A stretch of 64,000 bases of DNA from Stutzerimonas decontaminans (GTDB lineage: Bacteria; Pseudomonadota; Gammaproteobacteria; Pseudomonadales; Pseudomonadaceae): positions 1,922,001 to 1,986,000 of the forward strand of contig NZ_CP007509.1 of the NCBI RefSeq assembly GCF_000661915.1, read 5' to 3'. Position 1 is the stretch's first letter. Each line of letters begins with the position of its first letter. Below the pieces are notes generated by a model. The model was not told where the DNA came from. It worked only from the letters and a program-made list of their open reading frames with translations, and did no database searches. Below are positions 18,912-29,099 of this stretch, in pieces. A program made the position numbers and the translations under genes.

Positions 18912-19133
18912 ATGCCAAATCTGGTGCTGGATATCGCGCTATCTGCCGAACGGATGAAAGCGGTTTATCAGGGCCATGCGAATCGTGTCCTGGTTCGCAG
19001 CCGCGACGGCCGGCGAGTCAGCCTGCCTGCGCACCATCTGCGCCCGTTTCTGACCCACGAAGGCGTATATGGTTCCTTTGAGCTGGAATTTGCCGAGCAG
19101 GGCCAGTTGCTATGCCTGAGACGCTTGAAATGA
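18912..19133 (+). CDS. DUF2835 family protein
   Basis: 73 residues: LDIALSAERMKAVYQGHANR, VLVRSRDGRRVSLPAHHLRPFL and FELEFAEQGQLLCLRRL, the pattern of the small DUF2835 family common in gammaproteobacteria. Function unknown. AAGGAG precedes the ATG (18901-18906). Stands alone between the divergent hypothetical gene and pyrD. Confidence 0.75.
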   Translation: MPNLVLDIALSAERMKAVYQGHANRVLVRSRDGRRVSLPAHHLRPFLTHEGVYGSFELEFAEQGQLLCLRRLK

Positions 19134-19244
19134 CTGCCAGGCAATCGCGTTTCAGCAACGTTCTTTCGTGGCTGGCGACCTCCGCCGCGCCCACCTTGGG
19201 CTGCTATACTCCGCCTCCACATTTACCGAGACTTTAGGCTGCGT

Positions 19245-20276
19245 ATGTATAACCTGGCCCGCCAGCTGTTGTTCAAGTTATCTCCGGAAACTTCCCATGA
19301 ACTTTCCCTCGAGCTGATTGGCGCCGGTGGCCGTCTCGGGCTCAATGCAATGCTGGGCAAAGCTCCGGCCAGTCTCCCGGTGCGAGTGATGGGGCTCGAT
19401 TTTCCGAACCCGGTCGGTCTGGCCGCAGGTCTGGACAAGAACGGCGAAGCCATTCGCGGAATGTCGCAGCTGGGCTTCGGTTTCATCGAAGTGGGCACCG
19501 TGACACCGCGCCCGCAGCCCGGCAATCCCAGGCCGCGGATTTTCCGTCTGCCCGAGGCGGAGGCGATCATCAATCGCATGGGCTTCAACAACCATGGCGT
19601 CGACGCGCTGCTCGCTCGGGTCGAAGCCGCCAGGTTCAAGGGCGTACTCGGTATCAACATTGGCAAGAACTTCGATACGCCTGTCGAGCGCGCAGACGAG
19701 GACTACCTGATCTGCCTGGACAAGGTCTATCACCACGCCAGCTATGTCACCGTAAACGTCAGTTCGCCGAATACGCCTGGCTTGCGTAGCCTGCAGTTCG
19801 GTGACTCGCTCAAGCGTTTGCTCGATGCCTTGCGGCTGCGTCGAGAGGATCTAGAGATCATGCATGGCAAACGCGTGCCGCTTGCCATCAAGATCGCGCC
19901 CGACATGACCGACGAAGAAACGGCACTGGTGGGCGAGGCGGTGTTTCAGGCCGGGATGGATGCGATCATTGCGACCAACACTACGCTTGGCCGGGAAGGC
20001 GTGGCCGGTCTGGCTCATGCTGACGAAGCCGGCGGCCTTTCTGGTGCGCCCGTCAGGGAGAAGAGCACCCATACCGTCAAGGTGCTGGCTCAGACGCTTG
20101 GCGGGAGACTGCCAATTATTGCGGTGGGTGGTATCACCGAGGGCCGGCATGCGGCAGAGAAGATCGAGGCGGGTGCCAGCCTGGTTCAGTTGTACTCGGG
20201 ATTTATCTACAAGGGACCGGCGTTGATCCGCGAGGCGGTGGATGCGATTGCGGCGCTACGCTCACAGGCGCATTGA
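19245..20276 (+). CDS. pyrD: Dihydroorotate dehydrogenase (quinone), class 2
   Basis: 343 residues. Membrane-associating N-terminal helices ([22 protein letters not shown]), FMN/substrate motifs [37 protein letters not shown] with the class 2 catalytic serine, ATNTT and [13 protein letters not shown]. Oxidises dihydroorotate to orotate in pyrimidine synthesis and passes electrons to quinone at the inner membrane. Confidence 0.95.
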   Translation: MYNLARQLLFKLSPETSHELSLELIGAGGRLGLNAMLGKAPASLPVRVMGLDFPNPVGLAAGLDKNGEAIRGMSQLGFGFIEVGTVTPRPQPGNPRPRIFRLPEAEAIINRMGFNNHGVDALLARVEAARFKGVLGINIGKNFDTPVERADEDYLICLDKVYHHASYVTVNVSSPNTPGLRSLQFGDSLKRLLDALRLRREDLEIMHGKRVPLAIKIAPDMTDEETALVGEAVFQAGMDAIIATNTTLGREGVAGLAHADEAGGLSGAPVREKSTHTVKVLAQTLGGRLPIIAVGGITEGRHAAEKIEAGASLVQLYSGFIYKGPALIREAVDAIAALRSQAH

Positions 20277-20288
20277 GATTGCCTGGGA

Positions 20289-20310
20289 AGGGGCTCCTGT
20301 TGGAGCCCCT
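20289..20310 (+). terminator. Probable terminator after pyrD
   Basis: Perfect hairpin AGGGGCTCC-TGTT-GGAGCCCCT twelve bases after the pyrD stop. Only a short pyrimidine stretch follows, so termination may be partly Rho-dependent. Confidence 0.6.
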
Positions 20311-20369
20311 CGGCTTCTAGCCCGTCGCCCGGGTAGGGCGCGTCATATGAAGTCGGATGGATCGGTGAA

Positions 20370-20585
20370 TCAGCCGACCGCGTGAAGTTCGTTGAGTCTA
20401 TGCAAACCGGCCGTGCCGGTCAGACCATCCCAGTTGTCGCCGCGACCCTCCCGCCAGCCGTTGATCCAGGCTTGGCGAACTTGGGGATGGGAAAAAGGAC
20501 AGAGGTCGCGAGATTTGCCATGTATGCCATGTTGATAACCGCGCAGAAATGCTCGTTCCATCGGATCACGCTTGAGTCTTCTCAT
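20370..20585 (-). CDS. rmf: Ribosome modulation factor
   Basis: 71 residues, basic: LKRDPMERAFLRGYQHGIHGKSRDLCPF, then VRQAWINGWREGRGDNWDGLTG, the Rmf signature. It drives formation of inactive 100S ribosome dimers in stationary phase. Monocistronic, with a weak GAGGG element upstream. Confidence 0.92.
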   Translation of the reverse strand: MRRLKRDPMERAFLRGYQHGIHGKSRDLCPFSHPQVRQAWINGWREGRGDNWDGLTGTAGLHRLNELHAVG

Positions 20586-20941
20586 TGGGTATTGCCCTCA
20601 GTGGTTGACTGGTGTTCCTGTGGCCTCATGGCGAGACCGGGCAGATAGACTGCCTTGAAGCGCGCTGCCGGCGTGGCGCACTTCACCGACACCATTGCGA
20701 TGCCGGTCCTGAGGTGAGTTCTAACCTAATGCCCTGAAGGCTGGAATGATCGTTTTGTCATAAGTAGGTAACGAATCTATGGTTCTCCCCATAAGCCCGA
20801 ACGGGCGAGGCATCAGAACGCGCTGCTGAGCTGCCCTTTCTTGGCAACGCATCATTTTCGTACAGATTTTTTTCTCTTTTCTGCTGGGCCTGTTCCGACG
20901 AAAGGGTCGCAGCGGTCCGAAGCACTTTTTGTGGAAGCACC
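20586..20941. other. Intergenic region between rmf and rlmKL
   Basis: 356 bp without a plausible gene. It must hold the divergent promoters of rmf and rlmKL. I see a small GCCCG-AAC-GGGC hairpin near 20796-20807 and an A/T-rich pyrimidine tract before rlmKL (GATTTTTTTCTCTTTTCT). No tRNA or riboswitch-like structure recognised. Confidence 0.5.
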
Positions 20942-23122
20942 ATGACCGATCGCCATGAACTGATCCTTACCTGTCCCAAAGGACTCGAAGGCCTGCTGCT
21001 CGACGAAGCAACCGCACTCGGGCTAGAGGAAGCGCGCGAGCAGACTTCCGCAATTCGCGGATTCGCTGCGCTGGAAGTAGCCTACCGACTCTGTCTGTGG
21101 TCACGTCTGGCCAACCGCGTACTGCTAGTGATCAGCCGTTTTCCTACTGTCGACGCCGAGACGCTTTATCAAGGCGTACACGCTGTCGACTGGGCGGATC
21201 ACCTGCAGCCTGCCGGAAGCCTGGCGGTGGAGTTCAGCGGCCGAGGCTCGGGCATCGACAACACTCACTTCGGCGCACTCAAGGTCAAGGATGCCATCGT
21301 GGATCGTCTGCGCACCGCATCCGGCGAACGGCCGAGCATCGACAAGCTCGACCCGGATCTGCGTGTCCATCTGCGCCTGGACAAGGGGCAAGCGGTGCTT
21401 TCGCTCGACCTCTCCGGACACAGCCTGCACCAGCGGGGCTATCGCCTGCAGCAGGGCGCGGCGCCGCTGAAGGAAAACCTCGCTGCGGCGATTCTGATCC
21501 GCGCCGGTTGGCCGCGTATTGCTGCTGCCGGTGGTGCGTTGACTGACCCCATGTGCGGTGTTGGTACCTTTCTCGTCGAAGGGGCGATGATGGCAGCGGA
21601 CATCGCTCCGAACCTCAAGCGCGAACGTTGGGGGTTCAGCGCCTGGTTGGGACATGTGCCTGCGCTTTGGTCCCGTCTGCATGCTGAGGCCCTGGCGCGA
21701 GCAGAGGCCGGCTTGGCAAAACCGCCATTGTGGATTCGCGGCTATGAGGCCGACCCACGGCTGATTCAGCCGGGACGCAACAACATCGAGCGCGCCGGTC
21801 TGGCCAGTTGGATCAAGATCTATCAGGGCGACGTCGGCGACTTCGAACCGCGCCCGGACCAGAATCAGAAGGGCCTGGTCATCTGTAATCCGCCTTACGG
21901 CGAGCGCCTCGGTGATGAGGCGAGTCTTCTCTATCTCTATCAAAACCTGGGCGAACGCCTGCGTCAGGCTTGCCTCGGCTGGGAAGCGGCTGTGTTCACT
22001 GCCGCGCCGGATCTCGGCAAGCGCATGGGCATCCGCAGCCACAAGCAATACGCGTTCTGGAACGGTGCGCTGCCGTGCAAGCTGCTACTGATCAAGGTCG
22101 AGCTGGATCAGTTCGTCACCGGTCAGCGCAGCACCGCTAGCGAGGAACATGCTCAGCAGCAGGCGCCAGTGGAGCAAGCACGCCTCAGCGAAGGCGGGCA
22201 GATGTTTGCCAATCGCCTCCAGAAGAACCTGCGTCAGCTCGGCAAATGGGCGCGTCGCGAAGGCATCGAATGCTACCGCTTGTATGATGCCGACATGCCG
22301 GAATACGCGCTGGCGATCGACCTGTATCGCGATTGGGTGCACGTGCAGGAATATGCTCCGCCACGCTCCATCGATCCGGAAAAAGCTCAAGTGCGGCTGC
22401 TGGATGCCTTGGCGGCCATTCCACAAGCGTTGGGAATTCCGCGCGAGAAGGTCGTGGTCAAGCGCCGCGAGCGCCAGACAGGAACACGTCAGTACGAGCG
22501 CCAGGCCTCCCAGGGAGATTTCCTCGAGGTGGCCGAAGGTGGCGTCAAGCTTCTGGTCAACCTGACCGATTACCTCGATACCGGACTGTTTCTCGATCAT
22601 CGCCCCCTGCGCTTGCGGATCCAGCGCGAGGCGGCCGGCAAGCGCTTCCTCAACCTGTTCTGCTATACCGCCACCGCAACCGTGCACGCGGCAAAGGGTG
22701 GGGCGCGGAGCACTACCAGCGTCGATTTGTCGAAGACCTATCTTGACTGGGCGCGCCGTAATCTCTCGCTAAACGGGCTTTCGGACCGGCAGCGGCTGGA
22801 GCAGGGGGATGTGATGGCCTGGCTGGAGGAGGATCGTGGCGAGTACGACCTGATCTTCATCGACCCGCCGACGTTCTCCAACTCCAAGCGCATGGAAGGT
22901 GTATTCGACGTGCAGCGCGATCACGTCGCATTGCTCGATCTCGCCATGGCACGGCTAGCCGCAGGCGGCGCGCTGTACTTCTCCAACAACTTTCGCAAGT
23001 TCGTGCTGGATGCGAGCGTGAGCGAACGCTATGCCGTCGAGGAAATCACCGCCTCGACGCTGGATGAGGACTTCCGGCGCAATCCGCGGATCCACCGCGC
23101 CTGGAAGCTGCAGGCGCGTTGA
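20942..23122 (+). CDS. rlmL: Bifunctional 23S rRNA methyltransferase RlmK/RlmL
   Basis: 726 residues. THUMP domain near residues 45-155, first methyltransferase domain with the catalytic NPPYGERLG (about residue 316), second Rossmann methyltransferase domain with FCYTATATVHAA and DPPTFSNSKRMEG (about residue 640). Makes m2G2445 (RlmL half) and m7G2069 (RlmK half) in 23S rRNA. Fused as in other gammaproteobacteria. Confidence 0.95.
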   Translation: MTDRHELILTCPKGLEGLLLDEATALGLEEAREQTSAIRGFAALEVAYRLCLWSRLANRVLLVISRFPTVDAETLYQGVHAVDWADHLQPAGSLAVEFSGRGSGIDNTHFGALKVKDAIVDRLRTASGERPSIDKLDPDLRVHLRLDKGQAVLSLDLSGHSLHQRGYRLQQGAAPLKENLAAAILIRAGWPRIAAAGGALTDPMCGVGTFLVEGAMMAADIAPNLKRERWGFSAWLGHVPALWSRLHAEALARAEAGLAKPPLWIRGYEADPRLIQPGRNNIERAGLASWIKIYQGDVGDFEPRPDQNQKGLVICNPPYGERLGDEASLLYLYQNLGERLRQACLGWEAAVFTAAPDLGKRMGIRSHKQYAFWNGALPCKLLLIKVELDQFVTGQRSTASEEHAQQQAPVEQARLSEGGQMFANRLQKNLRQLGKWARREGIECYRLYDADMPEYALAIDLYRDWVHVQEYAPPRSIDPEKAQVRLLDALAAIPQALGIPREKVVVKRRERQTGTRQYERQASQGDFLEVAEGGVKLLVNLTDYLDTGLFLDHRPLRLRIQREAAGKRFLNLFCYTATATVHAAKGGARSTTSVDLSKTYLDWARRNLSLNGLSDRQRLEQGDVMAWLEEDRGEYDLIFIDPPTFSNSKRMEGVFDVQRDHVALLDLAMARLAAGGALYFSNNFRKFVLDASVSERYAVEEITASTLDEDFRRNPRIHRAWKLQAR

Positions 23123-23132
23123 TCCTGGCGTG

Positions 23133-23157
23133 CCGGGCAGGCACAGAGCCTGCCCGG
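23133..23157. terminator. Bidirectional hairpin between rlmKL and dacB
   Basis: CCGGGCAGGC-ACAGA-GCCTGCCCGG, ten perfect pairs, between the two convergent stop codons (23122 and 23165). T-tracts are short on both sides. Confidence 0.7.
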
Positions 23158-23164
23158 TTCGCTA

Positions 23165-24622
23165 TCAGCGTTGCGCGGTGTTTTCGTTGCGCTGGCTGTA
23201 GAGGCTGACCAGCACCTGATCGAGGATCGACGACGCACCCCAGGGTCGCGGATGGTTGAGGATGGCCACGACCGCCCAGACATTGCCGTCGCCGTCGCGA
23301 CTGTAGCCGGCGATGGCACGCACGGTATTCAAAGTGCCTGTCTTGACATGAGCCTTGCCGGCGACCGGCGTATTGCGCAAGCGCTTGCGCATGGTCCCGT
23401 CTACGGCCGCCAGCGGCATCGAAGAGATGAACTCGGCGGAGTACGGGCTACGCCATGCAGCCTGGAGCAAGCTGGCCAGTTCACGTGCGCTAACGCGCTC
23501 CGCGCGTGACAGTCCCGAACCGTTCTCGATTACCAGATGCGGGGAAATCAGGCCCTTCTTTGCCAGCCACTGACGGATCACCCGTTGCGCCGCCTTGGCG
23601 TCATCGGCGTCCGCCTCGTTGCGGAACGCCGCGCCCAGACTGAGGAATAGCTGCTTGGCCATGGTGTTGTTGCTGTACTTGTTGACGTCGCGAATGATCT
23701 CCGTGAGATCCGGCGAGTAGGCCCTTGCCAGCAGTCGTGCGCTGCTGGGCACCTGAGCCACGCGATCGCGGCCAAGGATGCTGCCGCCGAGTTCACCCCA
23801 GATCGCCCGTACAGCGCCAGCGGCGTAGCGCTCATGGTCCAGCAGCGAAAGGTAGGTCTGGGAGCTGCAGCCGTCGGCAAGCTTGCCGGTGACCACCACG
23901 GTTACGCCATCGGCATCTGCTACCGGGTTGTAGAGCACGTCCGGCCAGCCAGGACATTTCGCTGCTGGCAGTGCTTGCACGCGGTTGTCGATGCGAACGC
24001 TGGCGATTGGGGGCTCCACTGCGACATTTACCCTGCCGCCATCGTTGCGCACGATAAAGCGCAGTGCCTTCAGGTTGACCAATAGCGAATCCGGTCCGAC
24101 CAGAAATGGCTTGTTCTGGTCGCCTCCATCGTCATCGAATATGGGGAGGTCGGGCTGCACGAAGTGGCTGCGATCCAGCACCAGGTCGCCCGTAACCTTA
24201 TTCACACCATTGGCGCGCAGATCTCGCAGCAGCAGCCAGAGCTTTTCCATGTTCAGCTTCGGGTCGCCGCCGCCTTTGAGATAGAGGTTGCCGTTGAGCG
24301 TGCCGTCCACCAGGGGGCCATCAGCATAGAATTCGGTCTTCCACTGGTGATTGGGCCCCAGCAGCTCCAGCGCGGCATATGTCGTGACCAGCTTCATGGT
24401 CGAGGCGGGGTTCACCGAAACATCGGCGTTGACGAAGGTGGATGCGGCATTCCCCGTCAGGGGCAGCATGACCAACGACAGTGCTTCGTTGTTGATCTTG
24501 TTCGCTTTGAGCGCCTGCTCGACACGGCTGGGCAGCGTCTGGTTCACCCCTGCGGCGAGTGATGGCAAGGCCACAGGCAAAGTAAGAATGGCGAAGCTGA
24601 TACCGCGGAGGATGTTCTTCAT
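23165..24622 (-). CDS. dacB: D-alanyl-D-alanine carboxypeptidase/endopeptidase (PBP4)
   Basis: 485 residues with signal peptide (MKNILRGISFAILTLPVALPSLAAG). Class C-type penicillin-binding motifs: SxxK as STMK (about residue 71), SNN (VNKYSNNTMAKQ, about 317) and KTG (HVKTGTLN, about 426). Periplasmic peptidoglycan hydrolase removing terminal D-Ala or cutting crosslinks. The start is placed at the signal peptide; in-frame sequence upstream is not protein-like. Confidence 0.93.
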   Translation of the reverse strand: MKNILRGISFAILTLPVALPSLAAGVNQTLPSRVEQALKANKINNEALSLVMLPLTGNAASTFVNADVSVNPASTMKLVTTYAALELLGPNHQWKTEFYADGPLVDGTLNGNLYLKGGGDPKLNMEKLWLLLRDLRANGVNKVTGDLVLDRSHFVQPDLPIFDDDGGDQNKPFLVGPDSLLVNLKALRFIVRNDGGRVNVAVEPPIASVRIDNRVQALPAAKCPGWPDVLYNPVADADGVTVVVTGKLADGCSSQTYLSLLDHERYAAGAVRAIWGELGGSILGRDRVAQVPSSARLLARAYSPDLTEIIRDVNKYSNNTMAKQLFLSLGAAFRNEADADDAKAAQRVIRQWLAKKGLISPHLVIENGSGLSRAERVSARELASLLQAAWRSPYSAEFISSMPLAAVDGTMRKRLRNTPVAGKAHVKTGTLNTVRAIAGYSRDGDGNVWAVVAILNHPRPWGASSILDQVLVSLYSQRNENTAQR

Positions 24623-24896
24623 GCGAGCACCTCTGGGCAAACACAGGGGGCTGTTGGCGATGCGGTCTGACATACGATTTCCCACTGCTATTAGGGAACG
24701 AGTGCGGGCCATTATGCCCGGGCAGTAGAGGCGCCGTGCCTCTATCCGATAAGCGTAGCTGCGGTACAGGAGTAACTGCAAAGGGATATGCGTGGGTTGG
24801 TTGTTCCAGCGCTGCGGTTCTTCACCGGTCATCGCCTTGGCGCGGGCTTGCTGTTAGAGTGCGCGCCGTCATCAAGTAGAAAAAGGATCGCACCAA

Positions 24897-25241
24897 ATGG
24901 CTACCAATCGTTCACGCCGCCTGCGCAAGAAACTCTGTGTCGATGAGTTCCAGGAACTGGGCTTCGAGATCAATCTCACCTATCGCGAAGGGATCGAAAG
25001 CAAGGCCGTGGATGACTTCCTCGAGGCGTTCATCAGCGAAGCGATGGAGGCCAACGAGCTCGGCTACATCGGCGGCGAAGATTACGGTTTCGTCTGCCTC
25101 GGTCGCCGCGGTTCAGTCAGCGAAGAGCAGCGCGCGACAGTCGATGCCTGGCTCAAAGGTCGCAGCGAGCTGGCTGAGTACAGCGTAAGCCCATTGATGG
25201 ACGTGTGGTATCCGGAAAACCCGATCAGGGCTGAGAAGTAG
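24897..25241 (+). CDS. YggL-family 50S ribosome-associated protein (DUF469)
   Basis: 114 residues: NRSRRLRKKLCVDEFQELGF, NELGYIGGEDYGFVCL and a C-terminal VWYPENPI, matching YggL. The E. coli protein binds the large ribosomal subunit. AAAAGGAT lies upstream of the ATG. Its last 17 bp overlap the end of the convergent FUSC gene. Confidence 0.85.
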   Translation: MATNRSRRLRKKLCVDEFQELGFEINLTYREGIESKAVDDFLEAFISEAMEANELGYIGGEDYGFVCLGRRGSVSEEQRATVDAWLKGRSELAEYSVSPLMDVWYPENPIRAEK

Positions 25242-26319
25242 TCTGCTCGTCTGATCGTCGCGCTGCTGCGAGCTGGGCCTTCCTTCGCGAACGCCTGGCC
25301 AGCAGCATATGCAGAAGATGCATAAGTGTTGCGATGAGCAGCGCGACACCTACTCCAATAGCCGCGTTTACAAGGCGAATCTGCGGCAGGTTCCAATCCT
25401 GAGCCAGCGTCTCTGCCAGGAGCAGGAATAGTAGAGTTGTCTGCAGCACGAACAACCCGTAGTGGTTCGCCTGAAAAGCTCTCCCCAGCACCACCAGCGG
25501 AAGCAGGATCATCACCATCAGCGGTGGATCGGCTAGGCCATGGCCGATGTAGATCAGAATTGCCGCAGCAGCCAATATCCCCAGGCTTGCTTGCAGCGCC
25601 CGCACCAGACTGCGCTCCAGGTCCATCTGTAGCGTGGTGAACACCGCCAGCGTCAGCCAGTAGCCTCTCGGCAATTGCGCCATGTTCACGATTACCCCGC
25701 CCAATGCACCCGCTAACGTGTAGGTCAGTGCATGCACGCGCCATTGCCGGATTGGTGTACGTCGCGCATGCCGGCGCAGCACCCGCAGAATGCTCATCAG
25801 CCTGGGCATGTACGGCCACATGCGAAGCCCGTGCATCCCGCGCATGCCGAACGCCAGCAAAGTCACCCATAGCCCCCCGAGTGCAAACAGCACGGCAATC
25901 GCGTAAGGGTTGTTGAACTCGCCGATGCCATATTGCCCCTGGCCAAGACACAGGCAGATTGCCAGGCCGATACCAAGCTTTCCCGCTTCACTGCCGTAGC
26001 GTTGCAGCCAGGCTAGAAGCAAGCCGTAGAAAGCGAATAATCCGAGACTGATCAGCGGGTGAGTCGCGGACCAGAAGCCGAGCCCGGCACTACCGGCGCC
26101 TAGTGCGATAAGTAACAGCATGCGTAGCATGCCGAAACGATGTAGCGGGTTGGCTTTGGCAGCCTGGAATGCTCCTACGGTCGCCCAGAGAAAGCCTGGG
26201 TGACCGCTGAACAGGCCCAGCAACAACGGCAGCGCACAGCCGAAGCCTGCGACCATCGCTGCGCCCCAGGCGGGGCGCCCGGGATGCCAATGGATGCTTT
26301 GCCGCAGCAGACGCTTCAT
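25225..26319 (-). CDS. FUSC-family membrane protein (aromatic acid exporter-like)
   Basis: 364 residues, two blocks of about five membrane helices each separated by a cytoplasmic stretch around residues 155-195, ending in a basic Arg/Lys-rich tail. The arrangement is that of FUSC/YccS-like transporters, thought to export aromatic acids; the substrate here is unknown. It starts 4 bp after the dgt stop, so it is co-transcribed with dgt. Confidence 0.75.
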   Translation of the reverse strand: MKRLLRQSIHWHPGRPAWGAAMVAGFGCALPLLLGLFSGHPGFLWATVGAFQAAKANPLHRFGMLRMLLLIALGAGSAGLGFWSATHPLISLGLFAFYGLLLAWLQRYGSEAGKLGIGLAICLCLGQGQYGIGEFNNPYAIAVLFALGGLWVTLLAFGMRGMHGLRMWPYMPRLMSILRVLRRHARRTPIRQWRVHALTYTLAGALGGVIVNMAQLPRGYWLTLAVFTTLQMDLERSLVRALQASLGILAAAAILIYIGHGLADPPLMVMILLPLVVLGRAFQANHYGLFVLQTTLLFLLLAETLAQDWNLPQIRLVNAAIGVGVALLIATLMHLLHMLLARRSRRKAQLAAARRSDEQTTSQP

Positions 26320-26323
26320 GGGT

Positions 26324-27655
26324 TCAGACCGGGCTGGAGCGACCGGTCATTTCGCCGGCCATTTCCGTGGCGTAACTGTCGGTCATACCGGCGATGAAGT
26401 CGATCATGCGCAGGAATGACTGGTACAGCGGGAGCTCAGGGGAGGGCGCGCTACGACCCAGGAGATCGAGGATTCGCTGATTCTTGAATGAGGGGGTGCC
26501 GCCTCGATGCTGCTCCAGCGCCGCACCGCAAAACGCGTTAAGTAGTATTTCCAGCGTCGTGTAGGCACCGATCTCGTGTAAGGTCTTGCGCTTGTCCTGG
26601 AATATCTTCTGCCGCGCCATCGCTTTTGCCTGCAGTACGCATTCTTTCGCCGGGCCGTGCATGTGCTCGACAAGGTCACCGTGAAGCTCACCACGCAGCA
26701 GGCTGCTCTGCTGCTCCACGAACGCACCAGCGGCAGCATTAGTCAGGTGTTCGATTGCTTTGCCTCGCAGGATAGCCAGCTTGCGCCGCCTGGAATCACG
26801 AGGGCCGAGCTGGCGATAGGTTTCGGGAATGTCATCACCAACCAGCGCCAGCAACAGCGCTTCGACTTCCGAATACTCCAGCAGCTCCATCTCAAGCCCG
26901 TCTTCGAGATCGATGAGGCCGTAGCAGATGTCATCTGCTGCTTCCATGAGGTAAACGAGCGGATGGCGAGCCCAGCGTTGATCGGCAACCTTCGGCAGGT
27001 TCAGCTTTTGCGCGATCTGTTCCAGCAACGACAACTCGTTCTGATAACAGCCGAATTTGTGCTTCTTGTACCCCAGCGCCTCGGCATGTTGAGACGTCCA
27101 TGGGTATTTGAGGTAGGTGCCCAGCGTGGCGTAGGTGAGTCGAGTGCCGCCGTCGAATTGGTGATATTCCAACTGCGTCAGTACGCGGAAGCCCTGGGCA
27201 TTGCCCTCGAAATTGAGGAAATCCGCACGCTGCGCATCGCTCATGTCATCCAGCCAGCCGCGACCTGCGGCCTGCTGAAACCAACAGCGGATGGCATCCT
27301 CTCCCGAGTGACCGAATGGCGGATTACCGATGTCGTGAGCCAGGCACGCCGACTGCACGATCATGCCGAGGTCGGCCGGGCTGCACCATTCAGGCAGGTC
27401 GTCACGCAGGACTTCGCCGACTCGCATTCCCAGTGATCGTCCGACGCAGCTCACCTCGAGCGAGTGAGTGAGGCGGGTATGAATATGGTCATTACTGGAT
27501 ACGGGATGCACCTGGGTCTTGCGCCCGAGCCGACGGAAGGCGCCAGAAAAAATGATACGGTCGTGGTCCTTGTGAAACGGGCTACGACCGAGCTCATCGC
27601 TGCTATGCGCAGATTTTCCGAGTCGTTCGCGGGTAAGCAGTGTGTGCCAGTCCAA
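26324..27655 (-). CDS. dgt: dGTP triphosphohydrolase-like protein
   Basis: 443 residues. HD-domain residues [27 protein letters not shown] (about residue 108) and [16 protein letters not shown]. Hydrolyses dNTPs to nucleoside and triphosphate. I chose TTG at 27655 (giving [14 protein letters not shown]) because GGAG stands seven bases upstream and homologues begin there; an in-frame ATG at 27676 would add MAIWRWS. Confidence 0.88.
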   Translation of the reverse strand: MDWHTLLTRERLGKSAHSSDELGRSPFHKDHDRIIFSGAFRRLGRKTQVHPVSSNDHIHTRLTHSLEVSCVGRSLGMRVGEVLRDDLPEWCSPADLGMIVQSACLAHDIGNPPFGHSGEDAIRCWFQQAAGRGWLDDMSDAQRADFLNFEGNAQGFRVLTQLEYHQFDGGTRLTYATLGTYLKYPWTSQHAEALGYKKHKFGCYQNELSLLEQIAQKLNLPKVADQRWARHPLVYLMEAADDICYGLIDLEDGLEMELLEYSEVEALLLALVGDDIPETYRQLGPRDSRRRKLAILRGKAIEHLTNAAAGAFVEQQSSLLRGELHGDLVEHMHGPAKECVLQAKAMARQKIFQDKRKTLHEIGAYTTLEILLNAFCGAALEQHRGGTPSFKNQRILDLLGRSAPSPELPLYQSFLRMIDFIAGMTDSYATEMAGEMTGRSSPV

Positions 27656-27818
27656 AGACCATCTCCATATTGCCATTAGCGGGCTGGTGCAAAGCTACCA
27701 TAACCGTCCAGTCGCTGATCGCTACTATCGCACTATGCGACCCGAGCGCGCGCAGGCAGCTTGACCCAGCGTGGAGCTGGATCGAGCTGCTAGTGCTGCA
27801 GGTTGTGTGTCTCAGCGT

Positions 27819-28139
27819 TCAGTGCAGCTTTTTGCGCAACTTTTGCTGGCCTTTGATCAGGGGATAGACCGTCAAGGCGACACGAGCCAACTTGCCCAGC
27901 CTGCCCATCCGACGACCGAACAGAGCCAGTACAACCGTGGCGGCAATCATCAGCGGGCCTTTGCCTGAAGATGACTCGGTGGATGAGCGCCGTGAAGTCA
28001 CGAAACCCTTGATCTGCTGAAGCGGATGGGAAAGTGGTTGTGCATGATAGAGCATCTGCTGGCGATGCATTTCCATTCGAAGGCGCACCAGATCCTTGCG
28101 CATGCTCAACTCGTTCGAGGTGCTCAGAGGTCGGCTCAT
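27819..28139 (-). CDS. YqjK-like protein
   Basis: 106 residues: basic N-terminal helix rich in Arg/Met (MRKDLVRLRMEMHRQQMLYH) and a hydrophobic segment (GPLMIAATVVLALFG), followed by a basic tail. Third gene of a yqjD-yqjE-yqjK-like set; ATGA overlap with the upstream gene. Probably a small membrane-associated stress protein; function unknown. Confidence 0.65.
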   Translation of the reverse strand: MSRPLSTSNELSMRKDLVRLRMEMHRQQMLYHAQPLSHPLQQIKGFVTSRRSSTESSSGKGPLMIAATVVLALFGRRMGRLGKLARVALTVYPLIKGQQKLRKKLH

Positions 28140-28531
28140 GGCAATAGACGCTCCCGGTTACGCTCCAGCTCTTCGAGCGTCGCTTGGAAAGGTGCTGCGC
28201 ATTGCTTGGCTAGCGAAATGGCTCGGCTGACGCAGATGATCATGATCACCGCATAAATGGCGCACAATGCCAAGATTGCTGCCATTCGATGGGTTTCCCA
28301 AAACGCGATTACGATCGCGGCCGAGAGGCCAACCAGAACTAGCAGACCGAGAATCAGGCTGACGCCTGCCAGGAGAAAAAGCCGAAACGTCCGGGCTTTT
28401 TCTTCCTGAACCTCGATGCCCACCAATTCCAGATGTCCTTGAAGCAGGCCAACGAATGCGCCGCCCAGCTTCTTCAGCGACGGCTTTGGGGCTTCGGTGC
28501 CGGGCTTCGCTTCCATTGCTGGCTCTCCCAT
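28136..28531 (-). CDS. Phage holin superfamily III / YqjE-like membrane protein
   Basis: 131 residues with two membrane helices (FLLAGVSLILGLLVLVGLSAAIVIAFW and MAAILALCAIYAVIMIICV, each one helix). Family found with DUF883 proteins. Start ATG 28531 shares one base with the upstream stop (TGATG); a second ATG at 28516 is possible. Not a phage gene despite the family name. Confidence 0.75.
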   Translation of the reverse strand: MGEPAMEAKPGTEAPKPSLKKLGGAFVGLLQGHLELVGIEVQEEKARTFRLFLLAGVSLILGLLVLVGLSAAIVIAFWETHRMAAILALCAIYAVIMIICVSRAISLAKQCAAPFQATLEELERNRERLLP

Positions 28532-28932
28532 CAGCGGCGTGATATCAGACCAAGCAGAAAGCCGACGCCGGCAGCGATGCCGATCGATTGCCAGGGATGG
28601 GTGTGTACATATTCCTCGGTGCACTGGATGGCCGCCTGGCCTTGCTCGCGCATTGAGCCTTCGCGTTCTTTAAGCATTTCACGCGCTTTAGCGATGTTCG
28701 CGTTGATCTTGCTGCGCAGTTCTTCGGTCTGGCCGCCTGCAGTTTCCTGCGTGTGCTTGAGCAAGCGCTCAGTGTCACCGATCAGAGTGTGGAACTCTTC
28801 GATCAGCGCGTTTTGCGCTGCTTGCAGGTTACGGCGATGGGCGGATGTGTCGAACAGTGGGCGGGTGCTCCCGGCGGGACCCTCGGGAATCGGGGTGTTA
28901 TCGCTGGTGCCGAAAGTGGACTCGGTAGACAT
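28531..28932 (-). CDS. DUF883 protein (ElaB/YqjD family)
   Basis: 133 residues: long amphipathic coiled helix (NLQAAQNALIEEFHTLIGDTERLL) and a C-terminal membrane anchor VHTHPWQSIGIAAGVGFLLG ending LISRR. ElaB/YqjD proteins tether ribosomes to the membrane in stationary phase. AGGAG lies seven bases before the ATG. First gene of the three-gene coupled operon. Confidence 0.85.
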   Translation of the reverse strand: MSTESTFGTSDNTPIPEGPAGSTRPLFDTSAHRRNLQAAQNALIEEFHTLIGDTERLLKHTQETAGGQTEELRSKINANIAKAREMLKEREGSMREQGQAAIQCTEEYVHTHPWQSIGIAAGVGFLLGLISRR

Positions 28933-29099
28933 GCGCAGCTCCTCTTGATTCTTCAGGGCGAAAGGCCCCTTTGCCTTAAGTTTCGAGCATGCTGCCGCTG
29001 GAAAGGTTCCCGTTTCGTTGGGGGTTTCCACTTGGTATTGAGACTTGGCCGAAGTGGGGATTGGCTTCTCGCTATGCGGTATGATTGGAAGGCACGCAA

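Noticed and set aside
28136..28531. Prophage remnant suggested by the holin-family protein
   Set aside because: The gene is in a three-gene DUF883/YqjE/YqjK-like operon with no phage genes around; the holin name is only the superfamily label.
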